Part shown: positions 44,136 through 53,872 of the stretch, one piece after another | How positions within the stretch are numbered: position 1 is the stretch's first letter | Layout: every line of letters starts with the position of its first letter | NCBI GenBank assembly: GCA_041671765.1 | Contig: JBAZAX010000006.1 | Span: 1 to 64,000 of the forward strand | Source: JBAZAX01 sp041671765 | GTDB lineage: Bacteria; Babelota; Babeliae; Babelales; RVW-14 | Direction of reading: 5' to 3' | DNA: 64,000 nucleotides | Notes under the pieces: model-generated | The model's database searches: none | Told to the model about the DNA's origin: nothing | The model's input: only the letters and a program-made list of their open reading frames with translations | Program-made: the position numbers and the translations under genes

Positions 44136-45698
44136 TTATTTATCCAAAAAATGAAGCTTAATTCCAAATTGCTTTTTCGTTAAAAATGCGAACAACATAA
44201 CTGCCACACCTAATCCAAAAACTATAATCCAATATCCAATTCCAATATTGAAAAAGTTAACCCAAGATGTGCCACTTACCGACCATAATATTAAGAAATA
44301 CCCGGTTAAAAAAAGTATAATTGAAAGAGTAAGCTGAGCCAAATATCTGGCTAAAAAATTAAAATAATTTCCGTAATAAAATGTAAACCCATGCTTTTTA
44401 TGTAAAAAATATAAGCATAAAATTGTCATAACCACACCGGACAAACTGGCAGCTCCGGCAATTCCATATGCGCCGAATAACAGTATTCCAGACAAATCAC
44501 CCAGAAGATTCACAACAGCAGAAGCTGCTGAAGATATCGTTGTTGAAGTAGTATCTTTCATTGCGTAAAAAATACTTAATAACGATCTGTTCAAGCAGAA
44601 AAAGAAAAGACCAACAAGATAAATTATCAAAATCCATGCACCCTGAGATGCCAAAGTAGGATCTTTGACTTTTGTTAACATTACATTTTCAAATAGATGT
44701 TTAGAAATAAACATTAAAAATAGCGTTACGGGAATAATAACCCAAGAAACAAATTTGGTAACTTCGAGTATGTAAAAATTTAAACGCTTTGGAGCATAGA
44801 GAACAACACGAGAAAAATGCGATAACATAATACTTGAAAAAGCAACTGCAAATACTCCCAATGGTATATTCATAAATCGACTACCAAAATAAAGCAATGT
44901 CACAGATCCTTTAGGTAAAAATGATGCAATTGCAAAACTTACAAACAGATTAAATTCAACAATGCTAACACCAAAAAGACATGGTAAAAATTTACCTAAA
45001 ACACGTTTAAATAATTTTTTGCCACCATCCGTTACGTGTCCAAAGGTAAATCCATATTTAAAATAGAATAGAACATTCATCAACAGCCAAAAAAACCCAC
45101 CCACAATGATTCCAAAACAGACAACATTAGCTGATGTTTGAAAATGGAGAGCAACAAGTAAACCCCCTATATAAAACATATTCCACAAAGCTGAACCAAA
45201 TGCTGGAACAGCAAAGCAATTCACTGCATTGAGTGCACCTGCAAATAACGTACTGCTTGAAACCAAAAGCAAAAATGGAAACAGAATTCGTAAAAAAGGC
45301 ACCGCATAGTCTATTTGCTCTTGCGAAAATCCGGGAGCTATCATTCTTATAACAAATTCTGTTTTGAAAAAAATGAAGGCATACATCAAAAAAATTATGC
45401 CCTCGAAAAACAGGAATGATATTGTCATTAACTCGCTTGCTTCTTTTTTATTTTCATCCTTAACGCTTTTTACAAATGCAGGAACAAACGAAGCACTCAT
45501 AGCACCTTCTGCAAAAATATGTCGGAAAAAATTTGGTAAACGAAACGACATAATAAATGCGTCAGAAATAGCCCCAACTCCAAAAAATCGCGCAATTAAA
45601 AATTCTCTAAATATTCCTAAAAATCGGCTAATAAGCGTCATGCTACCCGTTTGGGCCGTTTTTTTTAAAATATCACGCTTATTCAGTGAAAGACTCAT
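44136..45698 (-). CDS. murJ: Lipid II flippase MurJ
   Basis: Moves lipid II across the inner membrane for peptidoglycan synthesis. This 520-residue protein has about 14 helices. It starts with SMTLISRFLGIFREFLIARFFG and has the RLPNFFRHIFAEGAMSASFVPAF segment that is diagnostic of MurJ/MviN. The gene follows the ABC ATPase on the same strand after 30 bases. With murG it completes the last membrane steps of lipid II handling. Confidence 0.95.
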   Translation of the reverse strand: MSLSLNKRDILKKTAQTGSMTLISRFLGIFREFLIARFFGVGAISDAFIMSFRLPNFFRHIFAEGAMSASFVPAFVKSVKDENKKEASELMTISFLFFEGIIFLMYAFIFFKTEFVIRMIAPGFSQEQIDYAVPFLRILFPFLLLVSSSTLFAGALNAVNCFAVPAFGSALWNMFYIGGLLVALHFQTSANVVCFGIIVGGFFWLLMNVLFYFKYGFTFGHVTDGGKKLFKRVLGKFLPCLFGVSIVEFNLFVSFAIASFLPKGSVTLLYFGSRFMNIPLGVFAVAFSSIMLSHFSRVVLYAPKRLNFYILEVTKFVSWVIIPVTLFLMFISKHLFENVMLTKVKDPTLASQGAWILIIYLVGLFFFCLNRSLLSIFYAMKDTTSTTISSAASAVVNLLGDLSGILLFGAYGIAGAASLSGVVMTILCLYFLHKKHGFTFYYGNYFNFLARYLAQLTLSIILFLTGYFLILWSVSGTSWVNFFNIGIGYWIIVFGLGVAVMLFAFLTKKQFGIKLHFLDK

Positions 45699-45728
45699 GC
45701 AAATCCTAAAAACTCTATTTTACAAATT

Positions 45729-46415
45729 CTATTTTACAAGCAAACCATCATGTAATGTATAAACAACTTCCATCCTAGTATACACATCCGGATCGTGTGA
45801 ACAGATTATCACCCCCATCCCCCATTCTTCCTTTGCCCTTAGAATTAAATCTACAACATTTTTAGCATTGTCAGAATCCAAATTTCCGGTTGGCTCATCT
45901 GCAAGTAAAAATGAAGGTTTATTAAAAATTGCTCTGGCAATTGAAACCCTTTGCTGTTCACCGCCGGAAAGTTGTCCGGGATAACTGTTCTCTTTACCGT
46001 TTAATCCCATGCTTTCCAGTAATTCAAATGCCCGGATGCGACATTTTTTATTACACTCACCTTTGACTAAACCAACTAGCATAATGTTTTCAAGTACAGT
46101 TAATTCTTTGATTAAGTAGTGGAACTGAAAAACAAATCCCATTGTTTGATTTAAAAATTTTTCTTTTTCCGTCTGCTTTAATTTATAAATATCTTTTCCG
46201 TTAAAAGTTACGCTCCCACCACTTGGGAAATCCAGTCCACCTAAAATGTGCATAAATGTAGACTTACCACTTCCCGAAACACCCTTAATGGCATAAGCTG
46301 TTCCTTTGCAAAACTCTACAGACACACCCTTTAGAACATGACTAATTTTATCGTCATTTCCAAAATCTTTGTAAATATTGCTTGAAATCAAGCGATCGGC
46401 AAATTGCCCAATCAT
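45729..46415 (-). CDS. lolD: LolD-like ABC transporter ATPase
   Basis: This is the ATPase subunit of a MacB/LolCDE-type transporter that pulls lipoproteins out of the inner membrane or drives similar substrate extraction. The 228-residue protein has Walker A GVSGSGKS (45-52), the signature LSGGEQQR (149-156) and Walker B LLADEPTG (170-177). The FQFHYLIKELTVLENIML segment is typical of the LolD/FtsE group. The ATG at 46415 is chosen because GGAGA lies five bases before it. A frame extension to a TTG at 46427 is possible. No permease partner is adjacent, so LolD is a family-level name. Confidence 0.8.
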   Translation of the reverse strand: MIGQFADRLISSNIYKDFGNDDKISHVLKGVSVEFCKGTAYAIKGVSGSGKSTFMHILGGLDFPSGGSVTFNGKDIYKLKQTEKEKFLNQTMGFVFQFHYLIKELTVLENIMLVGLVKGECNKKCRIRAFELLESMGLNGKENSYPGQLSGGEQQRVSIARAIFNKPSFLLADEPTGNLDSDNAKNVVDLILRAKEEWGMGVIICSHDPDVYTRMEVVYTLHDGLLVK

Positions 46416-46508
46416 CTTATTCTCCAAAAAATAATCTTACTTTTTTTAACATCCTAATCATTATTACCCCCTTAAAATACGATATTCTTTTAGATATTAC
46501 CAATTCTG

Positions 46509-46538
46509 TTGCATTATCTAAAGCAAATTCTTTAAAAT
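46509..46538 (+). promoter_or_regulatory. Candidate lon promoter
   Basis: TTGCAT (46509-46514), 18 bases, TAAAAT (46533-46538), about 55 bases before the lon start. Confidence 0.4.
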
Positions 46539-46592
46539 TCAATTTAGAATACAGGGGCAGATTTAGGACATATCAAAGGGGGAGGGGGAGTA

Positions 46593-48935
46593 ATGGAACA
46601 CAAAAAAAAGGACTCTGTCGATGAAAGCATACCACAAATAATTCCGGTAATTCCAACAATCGATGTGGTTGTATTTCCTCACATGGTCGTTCCACTGCTG
46701 GTTATGGATGAGAAGATAATAAATGGGGTTAATTTAGCACAGGAGGATTCAAAGAAAGTTCTTTTGCTTGCAGCGCATCAACCAACTGAAGGCTATACCG
46801 GCCCGATAGGAATTCAAGACCTTTATAAAGTCGGAACAGTTGGCAATATAATGAGAATCATGGATTTACCTGAAGGAGGAATTAAGGTTTTAGTACAAGG
46901 CGTAGCAAAGGTAAGAGTAGAAGAAATACTCGCAGATAATGACATGCTACAAGCCCAAATTACAAAATTTAGCTCAAAACCAACCGCTTACACAAAATCA
47001 AAAGCTGAAACTCAATTAAAAGGCATTTTAAAATCGCTTGAAAAACTTTCTGCACGAGGCCAATTAATAGGATTAGATTTTCATTCTATAACCTCCCAAA
47101 TTCAAGATCTTGAACATACCGCAGATTTTATTCTCTCGCACCTTAATATTGATGTAAACAAGGCGCAAGAACTCCTTGAGATGAACAACTTAAATGATAT
47201 GCTAACCGGAATAGAAAATTATTTAAGTAATGAAATAGAAGTAACAAGTGTACAAGAAAAAATACAAACTGATGCACGTGAATCAATAAATAAATCACAA
47301 CGTGAGTATTACTTACGTGAACAGCTCAAAGCAATTCAGAAAGAGCTGGGAGACGATCCCGAAAATGAAGTTGATCTCCTGAAAAAAACACTCAGTGAAA
47401 AAAATATACCTGAAGATATAAGAGCTGAAGCTACAAGACAAATGCGTAGGCTTGAAAAAACATCACCCGATTCGATGGAGGCAACGGTTATCCGTAACCA
47501 TCTTGAATGGCTCTTGGAACTTCCATGGGGTGTGTTTACCAAAGATAATTCTGACATAAACAAGGCAAAAGAAGTCTTGGATTCCAACCACTTTGGGCTT
47601 GAAGAAACCAAAGAACGAATTCTTGATTTTCTTTCAATAAAGTTTCTAAAAGACGATTGTCCAACACCAATTTTATGTTTATTTGGCCCTCCGGGCGTGG
47701 GTAAAACTTCTCTTGGATTTTCAATCGCCAAAAGCTTAAACCGTAATTATGCTCGAATCTCGCTAGGTGGTGTTTACGATGAATGCGAAATTCGCGGACA
47801 CCGTAGAACTTACGTGGGCGCTTTGCCAGGTCGATTTATTCAGGCAATTCGTAAGGCAAATTCATGCAACCCGGTTTTGGTTATAGATGAAATTGACAAA
47901 ATTGGAACATCAAACAGAGGCGATCCTTCCGCAGCGTTACTTGAGGTACTGGATCCGGAACAAAACAGCACATTTTATGATAATTATTTGGGCGTAAACT
48001 TCGACATGTCAAAGGTCATGTTCATAACAACGGCTAACGATCTTTCAACAATTCCTGGGCCACTAAGTGATCGTATGGAAATAATTCAAATTTCGGGTTA
48101 TGTGCAAGAAGAAAAAATTGAAATAGCACAACGTCATTTAATGCCAAAAGCATTCAAAGATTCAGGGCTTGAAGGAAAAGGACTAGACCTTAGTAAAAAT
48201 GTTTTGGGTACAATAGTAAACAATTATACAAGAGAATCAGGTGTACGAGATCTTGAACGAAATATAAAAAAGCTTTGTTCAAAATATGCTCGAGCACTTG
48301 TTGAAAATAATAAAAAGATCAAATTTTCAATCGATAATATACATGAATATCTAGGGCCTCGCAAAACACCTGAAGAATCATGCTCCCATTCCAATAAGAT
48401 TGGGGTAACAAACGGCCTTGCTTGGACTCCTTATGGCGGCGAAGTCTTGCAAATAGAAGCCGTGTTGATGAAGGGAACCGGAAAATTAATTCTTACCGGA
48501 CAACTTGGCGATGTAATGAAGGAATCAGCACAAGCTGCAGTAACATATGCAAAATCACATGCTGACAACTTTCTAATCAAACCTGAAAGATTTACAGAAT
48601 ATGACTTACACATTCATATTCCGGCAGGAGCTATTCCAAAAGATGGACCTTCTGCGGGCATCACGCTACTATCATCAATTTTGTCAGTTCTTACAGACAG
48701 AGCCATCAATGGAACATATGCCATGACAGGTGAGATCAGCTTGCAAGGTACAGTTCTTCCAATCGGAGGATTAAAGGAAAAAATACTAGCCGCAAAACAA
48801 AATGGCCTTAAAAATATAATTGTTCCAAAACAAAATGAACGCGACTTAGTCGGACTAGACAAACTTTTTAAAGGATTAAAACTTTATTTTGTTGATGACG
48901 TAAAAGAGGTCTTAAACCACGTATTAATTAAGTAA
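46593..48935 (+). CDS. lon: ATP-dependent Lon protease
   Basis: This is a cytoplasmic quality-control protease of 780 residues. The N-terminal substrate domain starts IPVIPTIDVVVFPHMVVPL. Walker A is GPPGVGKT (365-372). The proteolytic dyad is S687 in KDGPSAGITLL and K730 in GGLKEKILAA, with the family's usual 43-residue spacing. The very purine-rich GGGGGAGGGGGAG before the ATG makes a strong ribosome binding site. It is divergent from the ABC ATPase and followed by a rho-independent terminator. Confidence 0.97.
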   Translation: MEHKKKDSVDESIPQIIPVIPTIDVVVFPHMVVPLLVMDEKIINGVNLAQEDSKKVLLLAAHQPTEGYTGPIGIQDLYKVGTVGNIMRIMDLPEGGIKVLVQGVAKVRVEEILADNDMLQAQITKFSSKPTAYTKSKAETQLKGILKSLEKLSARGQLIGLDFHSITSQIQDLEHTADFILSHLNIDVNKAQELLEMNNLNDMLTGIENYLSNEIEVTSVQEKIQTDARESINKSQREYYLREQLKAIQKELGDDPENEVDLLKKTLSEKNIPEDIRAEATRQMRRLEKTSPDSMEATVIRNHLEWLLELPWGVFTKDNSDINKAKEVLDSNHFGLEETKERILDFLSIKFLKDDCPTPILCLFGPPGVGKTSLGFSIAKSLNRNYARISLGGVYDECEIRGHRRTYVGALPGRFIQAIRKANSCNPVLVIDEIDKIGTSNRGDPSAALLEVLDPEQNSTFYDNYLGVNFDMSKVMFITTANDLSTIPGPLSDRMEIIQISGYVQEEKIEIAQRHLMPKAFKDSGLEGKGLDLSKNVLGTIVNNYTRESGVRDLERNIKKLCSKYARALVENNKKIKFSIDNIHEYLGPRKTPEESCSHSNKIGVTNGLAWTPYGGEVLQIEAVLMKGTGKLILTGQLGDVMKESAQAAVTYAKSHADNFLIKPERFTEYDLHIHIPAGAIPKDGPSAGITLLSSILSVLTDRAINGTYAMTGEISLQGTVLPIGGLKEKILAAKQNGLKNIIVPKQNERDLVGLDKLFKGLKLYFVDDVKEVLNHVLIK

Positions 48936-49004
48936 TAACACACAGCGCAGAAGCAAGCAGCATAGTATAAATAATAATAGTATAAATAATATATCTCCAG
49001 CCAC

Positions 49005-49053
49005 ATCATCCCCGACTAAATTTCAAGTTTAGCTTGGGGATGATATATTTTTT
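49005..49053 (+). terminator. Rho-independent terminator after lon
   Basis: ATCATCCCC (49005-49013) pairs with GGGGATGAT (49036-49044), with CTAAA/TTTAG inside, then a T-rich tract. Confidence 0.8.
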
Positions 49054-49173
49054 TGATATATTAGACCTCTTCATAAACTAAAAATTCTGAAACTAAAAAA
49101 AGAAACCGCTCGTCTATTCTGCAAATAGATGGGTTTAGTAAATATTTTTTACTTTTTATGAAAGGTTGATTGC

Positions 49174-49746
49174 ATGAAGTTGATTAAGAAAATAATGTTA
49201 TCGATATTGATAACAGGAAGCATGGGCTCTACAGCATTCGGGATGGAAAAATCCGCTCCAGACACTGCAGAAGCAAAACCCAATTTAGGATGCTGTTGCA
49301 TTTGTAAAGATGACATATATCCAGCACATGCCATAACAATAACATCATGCGGGCACATTTTTCACACAAGCTGTTTAAATGAGTCACTGTGTCACGGCAC
49401 AACCTGTCCTTTATGTAGAGCAGATTTAACTGCAATCATTACACTTGCACAACAAACAGCACAACGTATCCATGAAGCTGAAGGTATTATCGAACGAATT
49501 AGACTGGATCACGAAGCAGCAATGCGAATGACAACTGAAGGACATCCAGCGCCGGAAGCAGCAACACCTGAGCATGAGCGGACAAGGATTTACAACAATA
49601 GGTCATTTATGTTTGACGTTGACGAAATTTTCTCAGAAACTGCTCCCATGAGTAGACGCCATGAAGAGCCACCCTGTTTTGCTGAGTTTTTTATTGACGA
49701 AAACGGATACATCGTTACTAATTTTTTCCATCATGATAGATCATAA
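49174..49746 (+). CDS. Exported RING-H2 finger protein
   Basis: This 190-residue protein has a signal peptide (ending TAFG-MEK, about residue 23) and then a RING-H2 finger. Ligands are C41, C44, C59, H61, H64, C67, C78 and C81, in the C3H2C3 order (CCICKDDIYP, SCGHIFHTSC, CPLC). A helical acidic C-terminal half lacks a recognised domain. RING-H2 fingers bind E2 enzymes, so a secreted host-directed ubiquitin ligase is likely. GAAAGG precedes the ATG. It is monocistronic, with terminators on both sides. Confidence 0.85.
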   Translation: MKLIKKIMLSILITGSMGSTAFGMEKSAPDTAEAKPNLGCCCICKDDIYPAHAITITSCGHIFHTSCLNESLCHGTTCPLCRADLTAIITLAQQTAQRIHEAEGIIERIRLDHEAAMRMTTEGHPAPEAATPEHERTRIYNNRSFMFDVDEIFSETAPMSRRHEEPPCFAEFFIDENGYIVTNFFHHDRS

Positions 49747-49789
49747 CAGAGGCATGCACCATTAAGCATTGAATATATTCAAAATTTGT

Positions 49790-49826
49790 AGCCCCGACAG
49801 GTAAAAACGCTGGGGCTTTATTTAGA
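49790..49826. terminator. Likely terminator between convergent genes
   Basis: AGCCCC (49790-49795) pairs with GGGGCT (49812-49817), followed by TTATTTAG. It lies between the RING-H2 gene and the convergent ATPase gene. Confidence 0.6.
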
Positions 49827-49828
49827 AT

Positions 49829-51007
49829 CTATTTGGGTATAACAATATCAACCGCATTTTGCCAGCTAACAATATTACCAGAAGCCCTTGATTGCTCCTG
49901 CGTACCACCATAAACCACATATGCCTTTTCTGGGTTAACCTGCGCGATATCACACCAGTACCCAATTCCATCAAAAAAACTCTGGTTGATTGTCCTTCCT
50001 GACTTAATTTCGATAGGAACAAGCCTAGTTCCATAATCCAATAAGCAATCGACCTCACTACCATGACTATCGCGCCAAAAGTAGATACTTGGCTCTTTGG
50101 CATTATTATAAAATCCCTTATAAAATTCTGAAATTATAAGTGATTCAAATAATCCTCCACGAAGATAGTGCTCACTCAGTTGCTCAATCGATTCTATTTT
50201 TAATAACCAACATGCAAGTCCGGTATCATAAAAATAAAGCTTAGGGCTTTTGATCAGACGCTTACTGAAATTTTTGGAATGTGGTTGAAGCAGGTAGATA
50301 ATATAGCTTGCTTGCAAAATAGAAAGCCATGCATTAACAGTCGGCACGCTAATGTTGCAATCATCAGCCAACGAAGAAACGTTTAAAATTTGTCCAATTC
50401 GACCGGCACAAAGACGCATAAATTTTTGAAAATCACTCAAGCTTACAACATTGGTCAATTGCCTGACATCACGCTCAACGTAAGTTTTGGTATAATTTGG
50501 GTAAAATTCGGTTGGAAGAATATTTCTAGAAAAAATATCCGGATATCCTCCATTAAATATTGATGTATCAGAATTATCGGTAAGTAGTTTTGCATCTTTC
50601 AGCTCTTTAATTGATAGCGGAAGAAGCGTGAGAAGTGCAACTCTTCCAGCCAAAGATTGTGTGATTGCCTGATTCATCAAAAAATTATGAGACCCCGTAA
50701 TGATAAAATATCCCGGCCTTCGATTGTTATCAACTATACCTTGGATATAAGATAGTATTTTAGGTTCGTTTTGAAATTCATCCAAAATAATGCCTGCAGT
50801 CCCATAATCTTTTTCCAACAATCCACGTGGATCATTTTGAATAAATTCCATGGTATCAGGATCTTCAAGCGAAAAATATTTGTGATTGGGAAACGTCTCC
50901 CGTGTTAGAGTCGTTTTTCCAGATTGTCGTGGACCAATTACTGCAACGACTGGAAACTTGGAAGCGTAATTAATCAATGAAGCCTCCAAGGTTCTTTTAA
51001 TAAACAT
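49829..51007 (-). CDS. AAA_14/DUF4143 ATPase
   Basis: This 392-residue protein belongs to the AAA ATPase family with a C-terminal DUF4143 domain. It has Walker A GPRQSGKTTLTRETFP (residues 25-40) and Walker B GIILDEFQNEPKIL. The sensor region is ITGSHNFLMNQAITQSLAGR, and a winged-helix part contains VSSLADDCNISVPTVNAWLSIL. The C-terminus (EVDCLLDYGTRLVPIEIKSGR) has the acidic-x-Lys pattern of the restriction-endonuclease-like fold. These proteins are common and mobile in bacteria and archaea. Their role is poorly known, so no function is proposed. The gene is monocistronic. Confidence 0.9.
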   Translation of the reverse strand: MFIKRTLEASLINYASKFPVVAVIGPRQSGKTTLTRETFPNHKYFSLEDPDTMEFIQNDPRGLLEKDYGTAGIILDEFQNEPKILSYIQGIVDNNRRPGYFIITGSHNFLMNQAITQSLAGRVALLTLLPLSIKELKDAKLLTDNSDTSIFNGGYPDIFSRNILPTEFYPNYTKTYVERDVRQLTNVVSLSDFQKFMRLCAGRIGQILNVSSLADDCNISVPTVNAWLSILQASYIIYLLQPHSKNFSKRLIKSPKLYFYDTGLACWLLKIESIEQLSEHYLRGGLFESLIISEFYKGFYNNAKEPSIYFWRDSHGSEVDCLLDYGTRLVPIEIKSGRTINQSFFDGIGYWCDIAQVNPEKAYVVYGGTQEQSRASGNIVSWQNAVDIVIPK

Positions 51008-51141
51008 TTCGTTCCTTTCAGTGCTTTTTGAGCTTTAATAACTATACTTTAATGACTATAAATCATATTTGTGCAAAAGTACAACCCGACTTTAATAATT
51101 GCACAAAGCAGAGCTTAATGCCTACTGAATCGAGCTTTTCA

Positions 51142-51194
51142 GCCAGGACACATTAAAAAAAAGCACTGAGGCCCCTTTTTTAATGTGTCCTGGC
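51142..51194. terminator. Perfect 19-bp inverted repeat
   Basis: Arms 51142-51160 and 51176-51194 are exact complements around a 15-base loop. The T run is inside the stem. It follows the minus-strand gene at 51237 and precedes the ATPase gene. Confidence 0.6.
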
Positions 51195-51236
51195 GTAGAA
51201 AAAGCTTCATAAAAAGCAAAAATAGAAATGTATTTT

Positions 51237-51746
51237 TTAATCACCAGATTTACTCGCGACAAGACCCTTTAGATCCTGTAAATTTATCTCAATAACACGC
51301 AAATAATATTTTAGAGACTTCAGTCGTTTGGATGGGATGCTGTCTTTTGAGCAGGACTTTATATCCGCTATGTGCTTTTTTAGTTTTGACTTTTCACTAT
51401 GCATAGCCTTAACAAGAGACTGTAAAGTCTCAGAATTTATATTAGACGCCTCTTTTGGCCTTGAAAAACGCAAATACTCAAGGTACTTAACCTTCTCGCA
51501 AGCCTCAATTAGTTCAAGCATATTTTTAAAATCATATGCAATCAGATCACACTTGTTACTTTTTTCATCAATCTTTGGAACACTAATTTCTTTGAAATCC
51601 AATTTGAATTGATTCGAAACAGTCGTTGAATACGACGCATCAGACTCATTTGGGAAATATTTGTTGTAAGCCACGTGCACCCCCTTGAGTACAAGCATGG
51701 CTACCATTAAATAAAAAATCGCCTTAATAATCTTACCCACATTCAT
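51237..51746 (-). CDS. Small membrane-anchored helical protein
   Basis: This is an unrecognised 169-residue protein. An N-terminal membrane anchor (residues 5-25, IIKAIFYLMVAMLVLKGVHVA) is followed by a mostly helical polar domain (about 70-165) with KYLEYLRFSRPKEASNIN and KLKKHIADIKSC. No motif is recognised. It has a short upstream gap with no clear strong promoter. Confidence 0.65.
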   Translation of the reverse strand: MNVGKIIKAIFYLMVAMLVLKGVHVAYNKYFPNESDASYSTTVSNQFKLDFKEISVPKIDEKSNKCDLIAYDFKNMLELIEACEKVKYLEYLRFSRPKEASNINSETLQSLVKAMHSEKSKLKKHIADIKSCSKDSIPSKRLKSLKYYLRVIEINLQDLKGLVASKSGD

Positions 51747-51983
51747 GTTTTTACTCCTAGTCTCTCATTTATAATTGTAAATAAATAGAAAGCTAAAAAC
51801 AATAGATTTAATAAATACTTTTAAACTAAAAATCCCAAATATTCAAATTAAATACGAGACTGTTTGATATAAACAGCGAGGGGGGAGGCGTTTGGATTTT
51901 GTAAATAATTTTGGTATAAGGGTATAACAATGAAAAGTTATTTTGCCAGGTAATAAGAATTTTTCCTAGGATAAACTAAAAAA

Positions 51984-53663
51984 ATGACTCTTTTGGTACT
52001 TTTATTAGGGTGTATTTTCACCATTTTATCGATCCTAATTTTGTCGTATATCTCGGTTGCCACGATATTGGGACCATGGATAGCCCCCACTATCATTCTT
52101 TTGAGCATTGGGATATCAGAAATACTGTCAAAAATAAGACACAAATCGTTTTCATTGCAAGATATCATAAAGATACAGTCTATTGCTGCCGGAGGTGGAA
52201 TAATCGCGACAGCGATAGGATTTTCGCTACCTATCATCTTTTTTCTGGAAAATGAAACTTTTGTACACTGGATGAATCACCCAGTGTATTTTTGCGGCAT
52301 GATTGGGATAATATGTCTTGCCGGTGGGGCGCTGGGGCTTTGTACAGCACGTATATTTTCAAAAACGCTAATCAAAAAAAACGCTCTACCATTCCCAGTT
52401 AGTCAGTTAACATTTCAAATAGCCTCCACCAAAAATAATAATTTTGAAACCAAGGCCCTGTTTTACGGAATCGCCAGCACATTAGGAATCCTAGCCTTAC
52501 GAGACGGAATTTGGAAGTGGAACGGATTAATCCCCAAATATTTTCCGGTACTTCCATCGATCTTTCAAAATGAATTTTCCATATCAATACGACCAATGCT
52601 CTGGGCAATTGGATACTCCGCAGGGTTAGAGACCACAATCCCATTGCTCGTGGGTGTTGTATCAAAATATTTGATTCTTTATCCAATAAACTACCACTCG
52701 CAATATCTCCCCATAAGCCTGTTTAAACCATACACACCAATCCAATTCGCATTTGCATTTTGCAGCGGAATTTTACTTTACGAACTTTTTCACGCATTAC
52801 CCCGCTATAATGAATTTATTCCTAAAATTAAACTTTTTTTCGATAACACCAAAAATAGAATATCTGGACTAACAAGCGCTATATTAACCCACAAAATCCA
52901 AACTAAACCAAAACTTCCATTCATTTCAAAAATCATAATGTACGTGGAACCAATAATCACAATAGTTCTAGCATTTATACTTCTAAGCTATTTTCAATTT
53001 CCAATATTGGCGCAAATATCACTAATCATATTCTCGGTTATATGCACATATCAAATTTGCCTGATAAGTGGAAAGATTGGACTTGTACAATTTGGACGCT
53101 TTTCAACCCTTGTTGCATTGCCCATGTATATCTTGTTCAACCTAAACTTTATCCAGGTAACCATTGTTTGCATATTTTTCAACGTATGTGCCGCTGTTGC
53201 CTCAGATTTGCTTTTTGATTATAAAACGGGATCATTTTGCGATATTACACAGGTGAAAATGCATAGCTACCAGTGGTTAGGCCTTGTTATAAGCTCATTA
53301 AGCGCCGGTCTCGTTTTTTGGCTTCTTTTCACGTATTTAGAAATAGGGTCTCCTGAACTCTTCGCCCAAAGGGCACAAGCAAAAGCAGCAATAATTCAAA
53401 CATTTAGATTTGATAAATATATAGTTGCAATAGGCTTTATCTTCGCATTTATACTTAAAAAATTTAAAATAAACCCTGCAATGACATTTGGTGGAATTTT
53501 AATGCCTAATGACATGACATTTGCATTAATTACCGGTGGCGTAATTTCGCATTTTACAAAACGTGAAAATAATAACTCATTAAAAGACTTTTTTTGTGCC
53601 GGGGTATTTTCCAGTGAATCAATTTGGGTTTTTATAAAAATCATTTTTAAGATATTTATCTGA
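51984..53663 (+). CDS. OPT-family oligopeptide transporter
   Basis: This 559-residue membrane protein has about 14 helices. YISVATILGPWIAPTIILLSIG near the start and later GLVQFGRFSTLVALPMYILF and TGSFCDITQVKMHSYQWLGLV fit the oligopeptide transporter (OPT) family, which takes up peptides or metal chelates by proton symport. It is shorter than most eukaryotic members. Peptide uptake from a host would suit an auxotroph. The ATG at 51984 lacks a strong ribosome binding site. Two short upstream frames precede it. Confidence 0.85.
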   Translation: MTLLVLLLGCIFTILSILILSYISVATILGPWIAPTIILLSIGISEILSKIRHKSFSLQDIIKIQSIAAGGGIIATAIGFSLPIIFFLENETFVHWMNHPVYFCGMIGIICLAGGALGLCTARIFSKTLIKKNALPFPVSQLTFQIASTKNNNFETKALFYGIASTLGILALRDGIWKWNGLIPKYFPVLPSIFQNEFSISIRPMLWAIGYSAGLETTIPLLVGVVSKYLILYPINYHSQYLPISLFKPYTPIQFAFAFCSGILLYELFHALPRYNEFIPKIKLFFDNTKNRISGLTSAILTHKIQTKPKLPFISKIIMYVEPIITIVLAFILLSYFQFPILAQISLIIFSVICTYQICLISGKIGLVQFGRFSTLVALPMYILFNLNFIQVTIVCIFFNVCAAVASDLLFDYKTGSFCDITQVKMHSYQWLGLVISSLSAGLVFWLLFTYLEIGSPELFAQRAQAKAAIIQTFRFDKYIVAIGFIFAFILKKFKINPAMTFGGILMPNDMTFALITGGVISHFTKRENNNSLKDFFCAGVFSSESIWVFIKIIFKIFI

Positions 53664-53767
53664 AAACGCCACTTTACCGCAAAATTACCATTTTTAAGCA
53701 AATTACACAGGTAGAAAACTTATAAAAACTTTAAAAATGCCTTATTTTTACACTTTGAATAGGTAAT

Positions 53768-53808
53768 TTGACTATCTGCACGGATATTGTAATCTGAAAG
53801 ACAATATC
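53768..53808 (+). promoter_or_regulatory. Candidate promoter with operator-like dyad
   Basis: TTGACT (53768-53773) lies just before a perfect 8-bp dyad, GATATTGT (53783-53790) and ACAATATC (53801-53808), 10 bases apart. It is 65 bases before a DNA-binding regulator gene. Confidence 0.4.
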
Positions 53809-53872
53809 GTTAAGAATAGAATGAATATGTATTTTATTATATATTGTTTCACGTAATACGGGGGGTTATACC

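Noticed and set aside
49829..51007. Transposase or insertion sequence
   Set aside because: The Walker motifs and the DUF4143-type C-terminus identify a stand-alone AAA ATPase. No terminal inverted repeats or target duplications were seen at its ends.
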